Counted from the first letter of the stretch, positions 7,725 through 14,998 are shown. The stretch is DNA of 40,605 bases from an uncultured Methanobrevibacter sp. (GCF_946404245.1 NZ_CAMJCX010000013.1:1-40605), one strand, 5' to 3'. Numbers and translations: made by a program. Notes: a model not told the origin generated them from the letters alone.

Positions 7725-8130
7725 ATGACTCAATCATGTTTTTGAATTCTCGTTCTGATTCGCCGGAAACATCCAGTGTTCTCATTTCAAAAATATAGAT
7801 GTTTCCATATTCAATGAAAACATAAGTGTGAATATCAAAATTGATTTCAGGAGTATCCATATTTGCATGGAGTTTAATTGCATCTTTTCCGGCAATCATT
7901 GTAAAATCAGAGGATATGATTACCCCACCATCATCACTGATAGCATCCTCCATGAATATCTTATAGTCATCCAGGTTTGTAGCAGTTGGAAACATGACTG
8001 CATTAATCAGATTTTCTTCACCTTTGGACAATGTAGCAATGCAATCTGGATTGGACAATATATCCGCTTTTTCAACTTCCCATGAATCAGGATATTCGAA
8101 TGTGATTTTTCCACTATTAAATGTTCTCAT
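7708..8130 (-). CDS. PsbP-related small protein
   Basis: This 140-residue protein has no signal peptide. The start FNSGKITFEYPDSWEVEKAD and the ending REFKNMIESFKI are typical of the PsbP/MOG1-like fold found in short methanogen proteins that bind nothing yet known. A GAGGAAT site precedes the ATG. It follows the coiled-coil gene by 3 bp, so the two form an operon. The last 17 bp overlap the end of the TGT-like gene on the other strand. Fold recognition is by pattern only. Confidence 0.55.
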   Translation of the reverse strand: MRTFNSGKITFEYPDSWEVEKADILSNPDCIATLSKGEENLINAVMFPTATNLDDYKIFMEDAISDDGGVIISSDFTMIAGKDAIKLHANMDTPEINFDIHTYVFIEYGNIYIFEMRTLDVSGESEREFKNMIESFKITG

Positions 8131-8133
8131 AGA

Positions 8134-9051
8134 CTATTCCTCTTTTTTTGATGAAACATTAATGGTTTCAATCCCTTCCTCTTCGAGAGTGTCAATATAT
8201 TTGGAAAATGGTTCAGGAAGTTTAGGCATTACCTCTTTTAATATTTCAGATGCATCAAGCTCAAGAGCCTGTCCTGAAAGCAATTGTTCAACATCAAAGT
8301 CAAAGTCAAATGGTTTCAGCAAATCATCCACAGGCACTCTTAAATTGATTTTTCTTTTGTTGAGTACCATTTTAAGAGTACTGGTATTTCTTATTTGGTC
8401 ATTCATGTCCTCAACAGTCGCTTTTATATCATATGCTATAGCCTTGTTCTTCTCATTTACTTCGTGTTTGGATTTTTCTATGGATTTTTCCAAACCTTCA
8501 ACAAGTTCAGCATTACGCCTATTGATGTTTTCCCTTGCTTCATCAATCACAACATTAATAGCGTTCAAAATGGATTTGTTAAGCTCCACATTATAAGCTA
8601 AAATCATTTTGTTTTTATAGTCAAGTTCTTTAAAAATAGCTACACGTTCATCATCAATTTTAGTGATTTTTTTGTTTAACTCATGAATCTCGTCCTTAGC
8701 TTTTAAAAGCTCATCTTTATCGCTTAGCTGCTCTTTAAGTGAGTCAACATCGTCAAAAAATGATCCTTTAAGAGTTTGAATTTGATCTTTCAGGATTGCG
8801 ATTTCATCATCCTTATCCTTGATGATCTGGTCAAATTCGTTGAGTTTTTCATCAGAAAATTGATTTTCAACTAATTCTTCGTAATCTTTTTGCGCCAATA
8901 CTTTTACAAGTTCGTTGTCTTCAAAAGGGTCTTCTTTTTTAAGACTTACTTGCTTTTGTTTTGATTCCTTTTCAACAGGATTTCCGTCCTTGTCTTTACT
9001 GTTATACTTTTTAGTATAAACCCGGACAGTTCTAAATTCATCACTTTCCAT
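8134..9051 (-). CDS. Coiled-coil protein of unknown function
   Basis: The protein has about 305 residues, highly charged, with a long predicted coiled coil from about residue 55 to 215 (DKDDEIAILKDQIQTLKG, DELLKAKDEIHELNKKI and so on) and a more globular C-terminus (VPVDDLLKPFDFDFDVEQLL). No signal peptide or membrane segment is present. I start at ATG 9051, which is preceded by GGTG; the track's GTG at 9063 lies at that site. It is the first gene of an operon with the PsbP-like gene. It might be structural or a scaffold, but nothing in the sequence fixes a role. Confidence 0.6.
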   Translation of the reverse strand: MESDEFRTVRVYTKKYNSKDKDGNPVEKESKQKQVSLKKEDPFEDNELVKVLAQKDYEELVENQFSDEKLNEFDQIIKDKDDEIAILKDQIQTLKGSFFDDVDSLKEQLSDKDELLKAKDEIHELNKKITKIDDERVAIFKELDYKNKMILAYNVELNKSILNAINVVIDEARENINRRNAELVEGLEKSIEKSKHEVNEKNKAIAYDIKATVEDMNDQIRNTSTLKMVLNKRKINLRVPVDDLLKPFDFDFDVEQLLSGQALELDASEILKEVMPKLPEPFSKYIDTLEEEGIETINVSSKKEE

Positions 9052-9134
9052 TTTTAACACCACTCTATATTAATAAATAGTTGAGTTTTATTTAAATAGT
9101 TAATGTTAAAAGAAGAAAAAAAAGAGAAAAAATA

Positions 9135-9290
9135 TTATTTGTTCTCATTTTCAATCCACAATAACATTGCCTCTTCAATAGCTTTTGAGTACCATCCAGA
9201 CTTAAATAACATCTTATTAGATGCTAATTTACGAAAATCCAAGTCAATGTCATTATTGATGCTAATTGTAACGCGTTTGTTTTTAGACAT
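9135..9290 (-). CDS. Ribbon-helix-helix (CopG-like) microprotein
   Basis: This 51-residue gene is too short for the ORF track. It reads MSKNKRVTISINNDIDLDFR, then KLASNKMLFKSGWYSKAIEE and AMLLWIENENK. The pattern is that of a ribbon-helix-helix DNA-binding protein: a basic N-terminus, an alternating beta strand RVTISI, then two helices separated by a short turn. Such proteins bind DNA as dimers through the strand and often repress their own gene. The ATG has no Shine-Dalgarno site, but an AT-rich TATA-like element (ATTTATTAA) lies about 22 nt upstream, suggesting a leaderless transcript. The palindrome ACTAGT and an AGTN4ACT motif lie between them and could be the operator. No toxin partner is adjacent. 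Confidence 0.72.
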   Translation of the reverse strand: MSKNKRVTISINNDIDLDFRKLASNKMLFKSGWYSKAIEEAMLLWIENENK

Positions 9291-9411
9291 ACAATTAGAT
9301 AGTGCATACTAGTTAATAAATGTATTAGTGTTTTTTAACATCATTTTAGTGGATGTGAATGAATAATAACATGTAAAAATAAAAAAATAAGTAAAATGAA
9401 AACTTTTTAAT

Positions 9412-9433
9412 GCATAAAAAGCAAATTTTATGC
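9412..9433 (-). terminator. Hairpin downstream of the Ig-like protein gene
   Basis: GCATAAAA (9412-9419) and TTTTATGC (9426-9433) form an eight-pair hairpin about 40 bp after the stop of the Ig-like gene. The tract that follows on the minus strand is T-rich but interrupted, so termination is likely rather than certain. Confidence 0.4.
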
Positions 9434-9474
9434 TGATTCAAAGTATTCATCTTATGTTTTTAACAGCAAAAATA

Positions 9475-10020
9475 TTAATCAATTTTCTCCCATTCATTAT
9501 AACCTAAATGTTTATACTTATGGCCGTCAGGAGCGTCATGAACCTCTCCAGTATAGATTATCCTACCTTCCTGAGCACTGTAAAATGCACCAGGATCATC
9601 GGAACTGCCGTCATCAGAACTGGAACTTTCCTCAACAACTTCCTCTACAACCTCCACTTCCTGAGTGGTGGTGTTTTCTGTAAAGTTATCATTTCCCTCA
9701 AAAGTACAGTTGACGGTATAGTTTCCAGGCTCTTCAATCTTTACTTTCGCAACACCATTCTCGTTTGTAACTGCTGTTTTATGGTCCACATCACCTTTGT
9801 CATCCTCTATTGTGACATTAACAGTTTCATTATCTATCGGAGTTCCGTTTACGTCAGTGAGTTCAATTTTAACTGATTCCCCCTGAGTAATTGTATCATT
9901 GCTTTTTATAGTCAGATTTGTATTTTCCTTACCAAAATTAGGCATTATCGCAATCATCCCTACAATAAGGGCTGCAATAATAATTATCAAAGCCACAATT
10001 ATAATCTTATTTTTATCCAT
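9475..10020 (-). CDS. Membrane-anchored Ig-like domain surface protein
   Basis: I start at ATG 10020 (MDKNKIIIVAL), preceded by a GGTGAAATT site, rather than the track's 10074. Residues 5-28 are one hydrophobic segment, so the protein is anchored with its body outside the cell. Residues 35-125 look like a bacterial Ig-like fold (SVKIELTDVNGTPIDNETVNVTIED ... EPGNYTVNCTFEGNDNFT), the domain repeated many times in Methanobrevibacter adhesin-like proteins but present here once. An acidic VEEVVEESSSSDDGSSDD linker and a short Tyr/Gly-rich tail follow. Several N-glycosylation sequons are present. It may interact with the cell wall or other cells; the function is inferred from the domain only. Confidence 0.65.
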   Translation of the reverse strand: MDKNKIIIVALIIIIAALIVGMIAIMPNFGKENTNLTIKSNDTITQGESVKIELTDVNGTPIDNETVNVTIEDDKGDVDHKTAVTNENGVAKVKIEEPGNYTVNCTFEGNDNFTENTTTQEVEVVEEVVEESSSSDDGSSDDPGAFYSAQEGRIIYTGEVHDAPDGHKYKHLGYNEWEKID

Positions 10021-10100
10021 AATTTCACCAAGACAGATATTGTGTTTTAAAATTTGACACTCCGCATATTTCAAGTTATCCTTTCAAGAATCATTTAACA

Positions 10101-10110
10101 ATATATAAAT
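10101..10110 (+). promoter_or_regulatory. TATA box of the hydroxyacyl-CoA dehydrogenase gene
   Basis: ATATATAAAT is centred near 10106, which places transcription start near 10131, shortly before the inverted repeat at 10137-10157. Confidence 0.5.
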
Positions 10111-10136
10111 ACTCCAACAACAAACTAGTATACATG

Positions 10137-10157
10137 TAAACTATTTCATGTAGTTTA
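10137..10157 (+). promoter_or_regulatory. Inverted repeat just after the dehydrogenase transcription start, candidate MarR operator
   Basis: TAAACTA (10137-10143) and TAGTTTA (10151-10157) are a perfect inverted repeat with a 7 bp spacer, lying between the inferred start of transcription and the GAGGTG site. A repressor here would block the gene. A similar half-site, TAAACTTTAG, occurs just upstream of the MarR gene at about 11576-11590. Confidence 0.5.
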
Positions 10158-10173
10158 TCTAGAGGTGTTAAAA

Positions 10174-11109
10174 ATGAGTATTAAAAAAGTTGTAGTTGCA
10201 GGAGGAGGAGTACTTGGAAGTCAAATTGCACTCCAATCTGCCTATTGCGGATTTGATGTTACAATATGGCTTAGAAGTGAAGGTTCAATTGAAAGAGCTA
10301 AACCAAAACTTGAAAGATTCAAAAATATCTACATTGACACACTTGAGGAAATGAAAACCGATGCAAGTGCATATTGTAGAGGCCTTTCCAAAAAAACCAA
10401 CCTAACCGAAGAAGAAATTGATGAGTTAAAAAAACAGGCACAGGATGCATATGACAGCTTAACATTAACAAACAGTTATGAAGAAGCTGCAGCAGATGCT
10501 GATTTGATTATCGAAGCGATTGCTGAAAATCCGGAACAGAAAATTGCATTCTATCAAGAACTTGCAAAATATATGGATGAAAAAACAATTCTGGTTACAA
10601 ATTCATCAACATTGCTGCCGTCAATGTTTGCAGAATATACCGGAAGACCTGAGAAATACCTTTCACTCCACTTTGCAAACACAATCTGGCAAAACAACAC
10701 TGCAGAAGTTATGGGACATCCTGGAACCGAGCAAAAATACTATGACGAAGTAGTTGAATTTGCAGAAGACATTAATATGATTCCTTTAAAACTTAAAAAA
10801 GAGCAGCCAGGATACATATTAAACTCACTTTTAGTTCCATTTTTAAATGCAGGCCAAGCGTTACTTGCAAATGATGTTGCAGACTTTGAAACAATTGATA
10901 AAACATGGATTTTGGCAACTGGAGCTCCAGCAGGACCATTCCACATATTGGATATCGTAGGTCTTGAAACCGCTTACAATATCGTCATCATGAATCCTGA
11001 GTCAAAAGACCCTGAAACCACACCCGGAAAAATTGCAAAGATGCTTAAGGAAAAAATCGACGCCGGAGAAACCGGTATTAATGCAGGAAAAGGATTTTAC
11101 ACATACTAA
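10174..11109 (+). CDS. 3-hydroxyacyl-CoA dehydrogenase family protein
   Basis: The start ATG at 10174 follows a GAGGTG site; the track's GTG at 10165 is part of that site. Residues 5-25 (VVVAGGGVLGSQIALQSAY) are an NAD-binding Rossmann motif. Further family marks are NSSTLLPSMFAEYTGRPEKYLSLHF (containing the active-site Ser and the HF motif) and PGYILNSLLVPFLNAG at the start of the C-terminal helical domain. The 311-residue length matches single-domain 3-hydroxybutyryl-CoA dehydrogenases. In a methanogen without beta-oxidation the physiological substrate is unclear. A convergent MarR gene begins 6 bp after its stop, and an operator-like repeat sits at its promoter, so induction by a small acid or CoA ligand is plausible. 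Confidence 0.85.
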   Translation: MSIKKVVVAGGGVLGSQIALQSAYCGFDVTIWLRSEGSIERAKPKLERFKNIYIDTLEEMKTDASAYCRGLSKKTNLTEEEIDELKKQAQDAYDSLTLTNSYEEAAADADLIIEAIAENPEQKIAFYQELAKYMDEKTILVTNSSTLLPSMFAEYTGRPEKYLSLHFANTIWQNNTAEVMGHPGTEQKYYDEVVEFAEDINMIPLKLKKEQPGYILNSLLVPFLNAGQALLANDVADFETIDKTWILATGAPAGPFHILDIVGLETAYNIVIMNPESKDPETTPGKIAKMLKEKIDAGETGINAGKGFYTY

Positions 11110-11115
11110 AATCCT

Positions 11116-11574
11116 TTATTTTTCTTTTTTTAAATTCAAATCTATAGATCTGGAAGTCAATTCATTGAAAATTTTCATAAAATCAATCGGCAGTTCATTT
11201 AAACCCATTTGAGACTCCCACCCCTTGTTTATTTCAAATAGCACAGGAATAAAATCTTCACCTTTTTTAGATAATTTCAAAATATACTTACGTTTATCCT
11301 TTTGGGATTTTTCACGAAGAATCCAACCCCCAGATTCTAATTTTTTAACGGCACGTGTTATTGCACCTTTAGTCAAGTATAACCCTTCAGCCAAATCTTT
11401 TTGGTTCAGTTCATCACTTTCGTCAATCATCAAAATACACAGTGCCTGAATCAAACTTAAGTCATACTTTGAAAGTTCATCATTCAAATATTTCTTGTGA
11501 TTCTTGTGAAAAATAAATAAAATATCCCCTAATCGATTGGAATCATAAAATCCCATTGTCTTTTCATATTTCAT
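11116..11574 (-). CDS. MarR-family transcriptional regulator
   Basis: The 152-residue protein has the MarR winged helix-turn-helix: LNQKDLAEGLYLTKGAITRAVKKLESGGWI is the recognition region, followed by the wing REKSQKDKRKYILKLSKKG with the usual basic DKR. The flanking helices form the dimer interface. MarR proteins are dimeric repressors released by small phenolic or acyl ligands. There is no Shine-Dalgarno site; a TTTAAATATAT element about 22 nt upstream suggests a leaderless transcript. It converges with the hydroxyacyl-CoA dehydrogenase gene, which carries a repeat resembling the sequence at this gene's own start, so both may be targets. Confidence 0.88.
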   Translation of the reverse strand: MKYEKTMGFYDSNRLGDILFIFHKNHKKYLNDELSKYDLSLIQALCILMIDESDELNQKDLAEGLYLTKGAITRAVKKLESGGWILREKSQKDKRKYILKLSKKGEDFIPVLFEINKGWESQMGLNELPIDFMKIFNELTSRSIDLNLKKEK

Positions 11575-11630
11575 TAGACTAAAGTTTATTGTAACATATA
11601 TTTAAAAATTTAGAGAATCAAATGAAAAGG

Positions 11631-11640
11631 TTTATATAAC
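11631..11640 (+). promoter_or_regulatory. Promoter of small RNA 1
   Basis: GGTTTATATAAC carries a clear TATA box centred 25 bp before ACGATATGAA. The 30 bases after the box (ATTAAAATATAAATATTAT) closely match the promoter of small RNA 2 at the same spacing. Confidence 0.65.
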
Positions 11641-11659
11641 ATTAAAATATAAATATTAT

Positions 11660-11788
11660 ACGATATGAATTGAATTTCATATTTGTACATGACACAATTC
11701 AACCATTTTATAATCTCCAAAATGATTAGAATATGTTTCATTTAGGAAGTAGATTTAAAAACTACTTCCAAAACTCCCCCTTTTTTTT
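11660..11788 (+). ncRNA. Candidate small RNA 1 of a tandem pair
   Basis: About 129 nt, with no usable reading frame. From the predicted start ACGATATGAA it shows: hairpin 1, ATATGAA/TTCATAT (11663-11669/11676-11682); a long central stem with stacked segments ACAT/ATGT, ATTC/GAAT and CATTTT/AAAATG closing the loop ATAATCTCC (11710-11718); and a terminator hairpin GGAAGTAG/CTACTTCC (11745-11752/11762-11769) followed by ACTCCCCC and eight T. The second copy keeps the same layout with different bases in several stems, which supports a conserved fold. The exposed UCUCC and CUCCCCC segments are complementary to Shine-Dalgarno sequences, so an antisense role on translation starts is a reasonable guess. 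I do not recognise the family. Confidence 0.7.
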
Positions 11789-11903
11789 AAAACATTCATA
11801 AATATTAAAACTAATTTTAAAAACACATTCATTACATACTTATTTTATCGAATTTCATATTATAATTAAATTTTAATTAACTAAACCTGAAAAAATAGCA
11901 AAA

Positions 11904-11913
11904 TTTAAATAAG
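11904..11913 (+). promoter_or_regulatory. Promoter of small RNA 2
   Basis: TTTAAATAAG is centred 25 bp before ACGATATGAA and is followed by ATTAAAATATAATTAATAA, nearly the same sequence as in promoter 1. Confidence 0.62.
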
Positions 11914-11932
11914 ATTAAAATATAATTAATAA

Positions 11933-12060
11933 ACGATATGAAGTAATTTACATATCTAATTGAGAACATCAGTCAATAATTTTATTATCTCCGAATTGCT
12001 TAAAAAATGTTCTTATCACTGGAAGTAGAAAATTCTACTTCCCTACTCCCCCCTTTTTTT
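11933..12060 (+). ncRNA. Candidate small RNA 2 of a tandem pair
   Basis: About 128 nt, the paralogue of small RNA 1. It has hairpin GATATG/CATATC near its start, a central stem GAACAT/ATGTTC with inner CAAT/ATTG enclosing the loop TTATTATCTCC, and a terminator hairpin GGAAGTAGAA/TTCTACTTCC (12021-12030/12033-12042) followed by CTACTCCCCCC and seven T. Layout, length, promoter and the loop motif TAT[A/T]ATCTCC are kept from copy 1, while the stem sequences differ in a pairing-preserving way. The transcript ends against the 3' end of dphB on the other strand, so the terminator may serve both. No coding potential is visible (ATG AAG TAA). Confidence 0.7.
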
Positions 12061-12062
12061 AA

Positions 12063-12854
12063 CTAAACATCATCTAGAATTTTTGGGTCCGCTCCAGCAA
12101 TCTCAACTAAATATTCTGCTTCGACAATGTGAAGTTTAGACGGAATAATTATACAGTGCAGGGGACCTCCAAAATCAAAGTCGATCAGTTCACCGATTTT
12201 ACCTGCACGAACACAGACATCTTTTGAACCTACACGGGCAATACCCATTGCCAGAGTATCCTCATCTATCAAACCTTCACGGTCAAGGTCATTTTTAATA
12301 TTCATAAGATATTCCAGACCCTGATTAACAGTCATGTAACGGTCTTTGTGGGCCTGAATGTCAAGCAAAACAAGAGTATGCAAATCCATTTTTAAATTTT
12401 CCTCAATAGCTTCATAAGGAGATTTCGGATAAAAATTATAGTCCGGAAAAGGAATAGTGGTTACTTTACCGAATTTGTACCCCTGAAGGCCGGAAATGGC
12501 AGGTGCTGAAGATAAGATTGATGATCCGTGAATAACTTCATAATCAATCCCCTTTTTTGAACACTGCACTAAAAAATCACTGTGTGTTGTCGCAATTAAC
12601 GGATCGCCACCAGTTACTAATGCAACATCATTAGTTTTAGCCTCTTCAATGAATTTATGTTCTTCTTCAACTTCATTTCTAACCAGTACTTCTATTTCTT
12701 TTCCTATCAGTTCTTCAATAGCTTCAAAACTAGAACCGAATAAGCGTGATGTGAAAAATTCAGCGTAAATTTTATCAACATTTTTCAGACATTCCAAACC
12801 TTTTAGAGAAATATCCTTTTCATCAAATAATCCTAAACCAACTAAATAAAACAT
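12063..12854 (-). CDS. dphB: Diphthine synthase
   Basis: This SAM-dependent methyltransferase builds diphthine on the histidine of elongation factor 2, the residue targeted by diphtheria toxin. The tetrapyrrole-methylase fold is seen from the start FYLVGLGLFDEKDISLKGLE, the ALVTGGDPLIATTHSD loop near residue 78, and VIHGSSILSSAPAISGLQGYKFG near 108. The 263-residue length is normal. It is divergent from trm5 with only 35 bp between the start codons; neither has a Shine-Dalgarno site, so both messages are probably leaderless. Confidence 0.95.
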   Translation of the reverse strand: MFYLVGLGLFDEKDISLKGLECLKNVDKIYAEFFTSRLFGSSFEAIEELIGKEIEVLVRNEVEEEHKFIEEAKTNDVALVTGGDPLIATTHSDFLVQCSKKGIDYEVIHGSSILSSAPAISGLQGYKFGKVTTIPFPDYNFYPKSPYEAIEENLKMDLHTLVLLDIQAHKDRYMTVNQGLEYLMNIKNDLDREGLIDEDTLAMGIARVGSKDVCVRAGKIGELIDFDFGGPLHCIIIPSKLHIVEAEYLVEIAGADPKILDDV

Positions 12855-12856
12855 AC

Positions 12857-12880
12857 ATATTATATATTAATTTAATTATA
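12857..12880. promoter_or_regulatory. Compact shared divergent promoter of dphB and trm5
   Basis: The 35 bp between the two ATGs are almost all A and T (ATATTATATATTAATTTAATTATAA). TATA-like elements for each direction fall about 25 bp from the opposite gene's start codon, so the two TATA boxes must overlap. Confidence 0.5.
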
Positions 12881-12889
12881 ATAAATGTT

Positions 12890-13888
12890 ATGAAATGTGT
12901 AAAGGTTCCATTAAGACAATTGAATGATACTCGTATAGAACTAATGGAAAAAGGATTAATGAATATGGAATATAGAATAAAGGCTGAAGATGATTTCGGT
13001 TATATTCCAGTCAGCGAAGATATTGAAGGATATGAAATAGTATGCATGCACTTAGAGCCGCTGAAAAAAGTAGCTCATAATTTTTCAGAACTGCTTGAAG
13101 GCGAACTGACATCTGAAGAAATAGAAAACCTAAAAACATCCTTCGATACAATCGGAGACATCGTAATATTAGAAATTCCAGATGGGCTATACGAGAAAAG
13201 ACAAATAATTGGTGAAGCTGCACATGAATTTACAAAAAGAAAAGCAATTTACATGAAAAAAAGTGCAATTAAAGGAACAATACGCATTCGCGATTTGGAA
13301 TTTCTGGCAGGAGAGGACGATTCCGTAACAATACATAAGGAGCACGGAGCCAGATTGAAGCTGGATGTGCGTGAAGTCTATTTTTCACCAAGACTTGCAA
13401 CTGAAAGAAAACGTGTTATGGAAAGCGTTGAAGATGGTGAAAAAATATTAGACATGTTCTGCGGAATAGGCCCATTTCCAATTGTCATTGCACGAAACAA
13501 GAATGTTGAAATTACTGCAGTTGACATAAATGAATCTGCAATTAAATATCTGGATGAAAATATCCGGATGAACAAACTGAAAGGTTCTATTGAAACATAC
13601 TGTGGAGATGTGAGGGAAGTTTCAAAATCATTTAACTGCAAATTTGATAGAATAATTATGAACCTTCCAGGCCTTGCATACTCTTTCCTTGATGTTGCAG
13701 TTGATCTAATTAAAGATGGTGGAACAATCAATTATTATGAGTTTTCTGATTCATATGAACAGGGAATAAAACGCCTAGAAACTGCATGTCATGAAGCTGG
13801 AAAAACTGTTAAAATAACCAACACCCGTAAAGTAAAATCAATCTCACCCGATGAGTGGCATGTGGCAATTGACGGTAAAGTAAACTAA
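12890..13888 (+). CDS. trm5: tRNA (guanine37-N1)-methyltransferase Trm5
   Basis: Trm5 methylates G37 next to the anticodon, preventing frameshifts. The 332-residue length fits the archaeal Trm5b type. The class I methyltransferase core starts with VEDGEKILDMFCGIGPFPIVIA near residue 185 (SAM motif I). ITAVDINESAIKYLDENIRMNKL is motif II, and RIIMNLPGLAYSFLD is the catalytic NPPY-like motif IV, here NLPG as in Trm5. The middle D2 domain is marked by RIRDLEFLAGEDD and GARLKLDVREVYFSPRLATER. Transcribed from a promoter shared with dphB, both translation-fidelity genes. Confidence 0.93.
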   Translation: MKCVKVPLRQLNDTRIELMEKGLMNMEYRIKAEDDFGYIPVSEDIEGYEIVCMHLEPLKKVAHNFSELLEGELTSEEIENLKTSFDTIGDIVILEIPDGLYEKRQIIGEAAHEFTKRKAIYMKKSAIKGTIRIRDLEFLAGEDDSVTIHKEHGARLKLDVREVYFSPRLATERKRVMESVEDGEKILDMFCGIGPFPIVIARNKNVEITAVDINESAIKYLDENIRMNKLKGSIETYCGDVREVSKSFNCKFDRIIMNLPGLAYSFLDVAVDLIKDGGTINYYEFSDSYEQGIKRLETACHEAGKTVKITNTRKVKSISPDEWHVAIDGKVN

Positions 13889-14505
13889 ATCAATACCTTA
13901 AATGATTCCCAGAATAGATATATTGCACCTATAATTATTAAAATGGCAAAAATTTTGGGAACATATTTTGTTTTTGAAATTAACTTTTCCAAATCTATTT
14001 TTGAAATTAAAAAACTTAAAGCCACTAATGTTAACGTGAACCCCAAACAATACAATAAGATATTAAAAATTGCATCGAAACTTCCCTTGGAGCTGACAAG
14101 AAGAGATATAAGAGAAATTAGATATCCGCTATAACATGGAACCCATGAAATAGATGTGATAAAACCTAAAGAAAATGAACCCAATATTCCATCACTATTT
14201 TTTGGCAGTTTAACCGCAAAGCTAAACGAGTAATCAGCCAGCATTAAAATTCCAACAGCCAGCAATATCACTGCAGATAGAATCCTCAAATAGTATAAGT
14301 AACCATAAACTATTGATGTGAAAAATCCTGTTAAAAATATTATAATTAAAAAAATACTTCCAAAACCAAGTGCAAATGAAAATATTTCGCTTTTTGATTT
14401 GGTTTTTAAGCTGAAAGCTACGAATATAGGAATAATTGGCAAAATACACGGAGACAAAATTGAAATTATTCCGGTGAAAAATGAAATTAAGGGAAGTATT
14501 TCCAT
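13885..14505 (-). CDS. CcdA/DsbD-type membrane thiol transporter
   Basis: The 206-residue protein has about six hydrophobic segments. The two conserved cysteines of CcdA lie in LSPCILPIIPIF near residue 20 and SWVPCYSGYLISL near residue 120; they carry reducing power from cytoplasmic thioredoxin across the membrane. The ATG immediately follows the stop of the thioredoxin-like gene, with GGAGAT as ribosome site. The pair therefore resembles a split DsbD, with this gene as the membrane electron carrier. The 3' end overlaps trm5 by 4 bp on the opposite strand. Confidence 0.85.
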   Translation of the reverse strand: MEILPLISFFTGIISILSPCILPIIPIFVAFSLKTKSKSEIFSFALGFGSIFLIIIFLTGFFTSIVYGYLYYLRILSAVILLAVGILMLADYSFSFAVKLPKNSDGILGSFSLGFITSISWVPCYSGYLISLISLLVSSKGSFDAIFNILLYCLGFTLTLVALSFLISKIDLEKLISKTKYVPKIFAILIIIGAIYLFWESFKVLI

Positions 14506-14928
14506 CTAAATCTCCTTAATGACATTTAAAAAATCATCTTTTTCCGGACATCCCTCAATCTTATCAACATCATTTCCATTGGAATCTAAAAACTGAATTG
14601 TAGGAGTTCCATAGACATTATATTTCTGTGCAATATCAGGATTCTTATTGATATCCACCATAAGTACAATGAAATTTTCATTTAACACTTTTTGAACATC
14701 ATTATCGCTTAAGACATTTTCTTTTAGAATATCGCAATATACACAACTATCCTGGTCAAAAATTATTGCAAGAGTTTTGTTTTCATTTTGTGAAGCATTA
14801 AAAGCCCCATCAATATCTGTTGTAACATTTAAACCGGATATTTGAGTATCATCAAAATCCAAACTGTAAACAGCAGATGTTAATGTCAGTAAGCTAATAA
14901 CTGCTACAATTAAAATATATTTTTTCAT
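14506..14928 (-). CDS. Exported thioredoxin-fold protein
   Basis: I start at ATG 14928 (MKKYILIVAVISLLTLTSAV), a signal peptide or anchor; the track's TTG at 14949 is unlikely. The mature domain has a CxxC active site in DQDSCVYCDILKENV, followed by VLMVDINKNPDIAQKYNVYGTPTIQFLD with the cis-proline typical of thioredoxins. Unlike standard thioredoxin (WCGPC) the motif is CVYC, as in DsbD C-terminal and SoxW-like domains. It is translationally coupled to the CcdA-like gene, so it probably receives electrons from it and reduces extracytoplasmic disulfides. Confidence 0.82.
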   Translation of the reverse strand: MKKYILIVAVISLLTLTSAVYSLDFDDTQISGLNVTTDIDGAFNASQNENKTLAIIFDQDSCVYCDILKENVLSDNDVQKVLNENFIVLMVDINKNPDIAQKYNVYGTPTIQFLDSNGNDVDKIEGCPEKDDFLNVIKEI

Positions 14929-14998
14929 ATTTGAAATTTTAAAAATCAATACTATTAAATTTTACTAAAAAAAAGAAAAAAAATGAATGAACATTCAT

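Noticed and set aside
7994-8596. 200-residue plus-strand ORF
   Set aside because: Spans the antisense of the PsbP-like and coiled-coil genes; Ser/Phe-rich shadow without ribosome site.
9103-9312. 69-residue plus-strand ORF
   Set aside because: The opposite strand of this stretch encodes the clear ribbon-helix-helix protein; this frame is its shadow.
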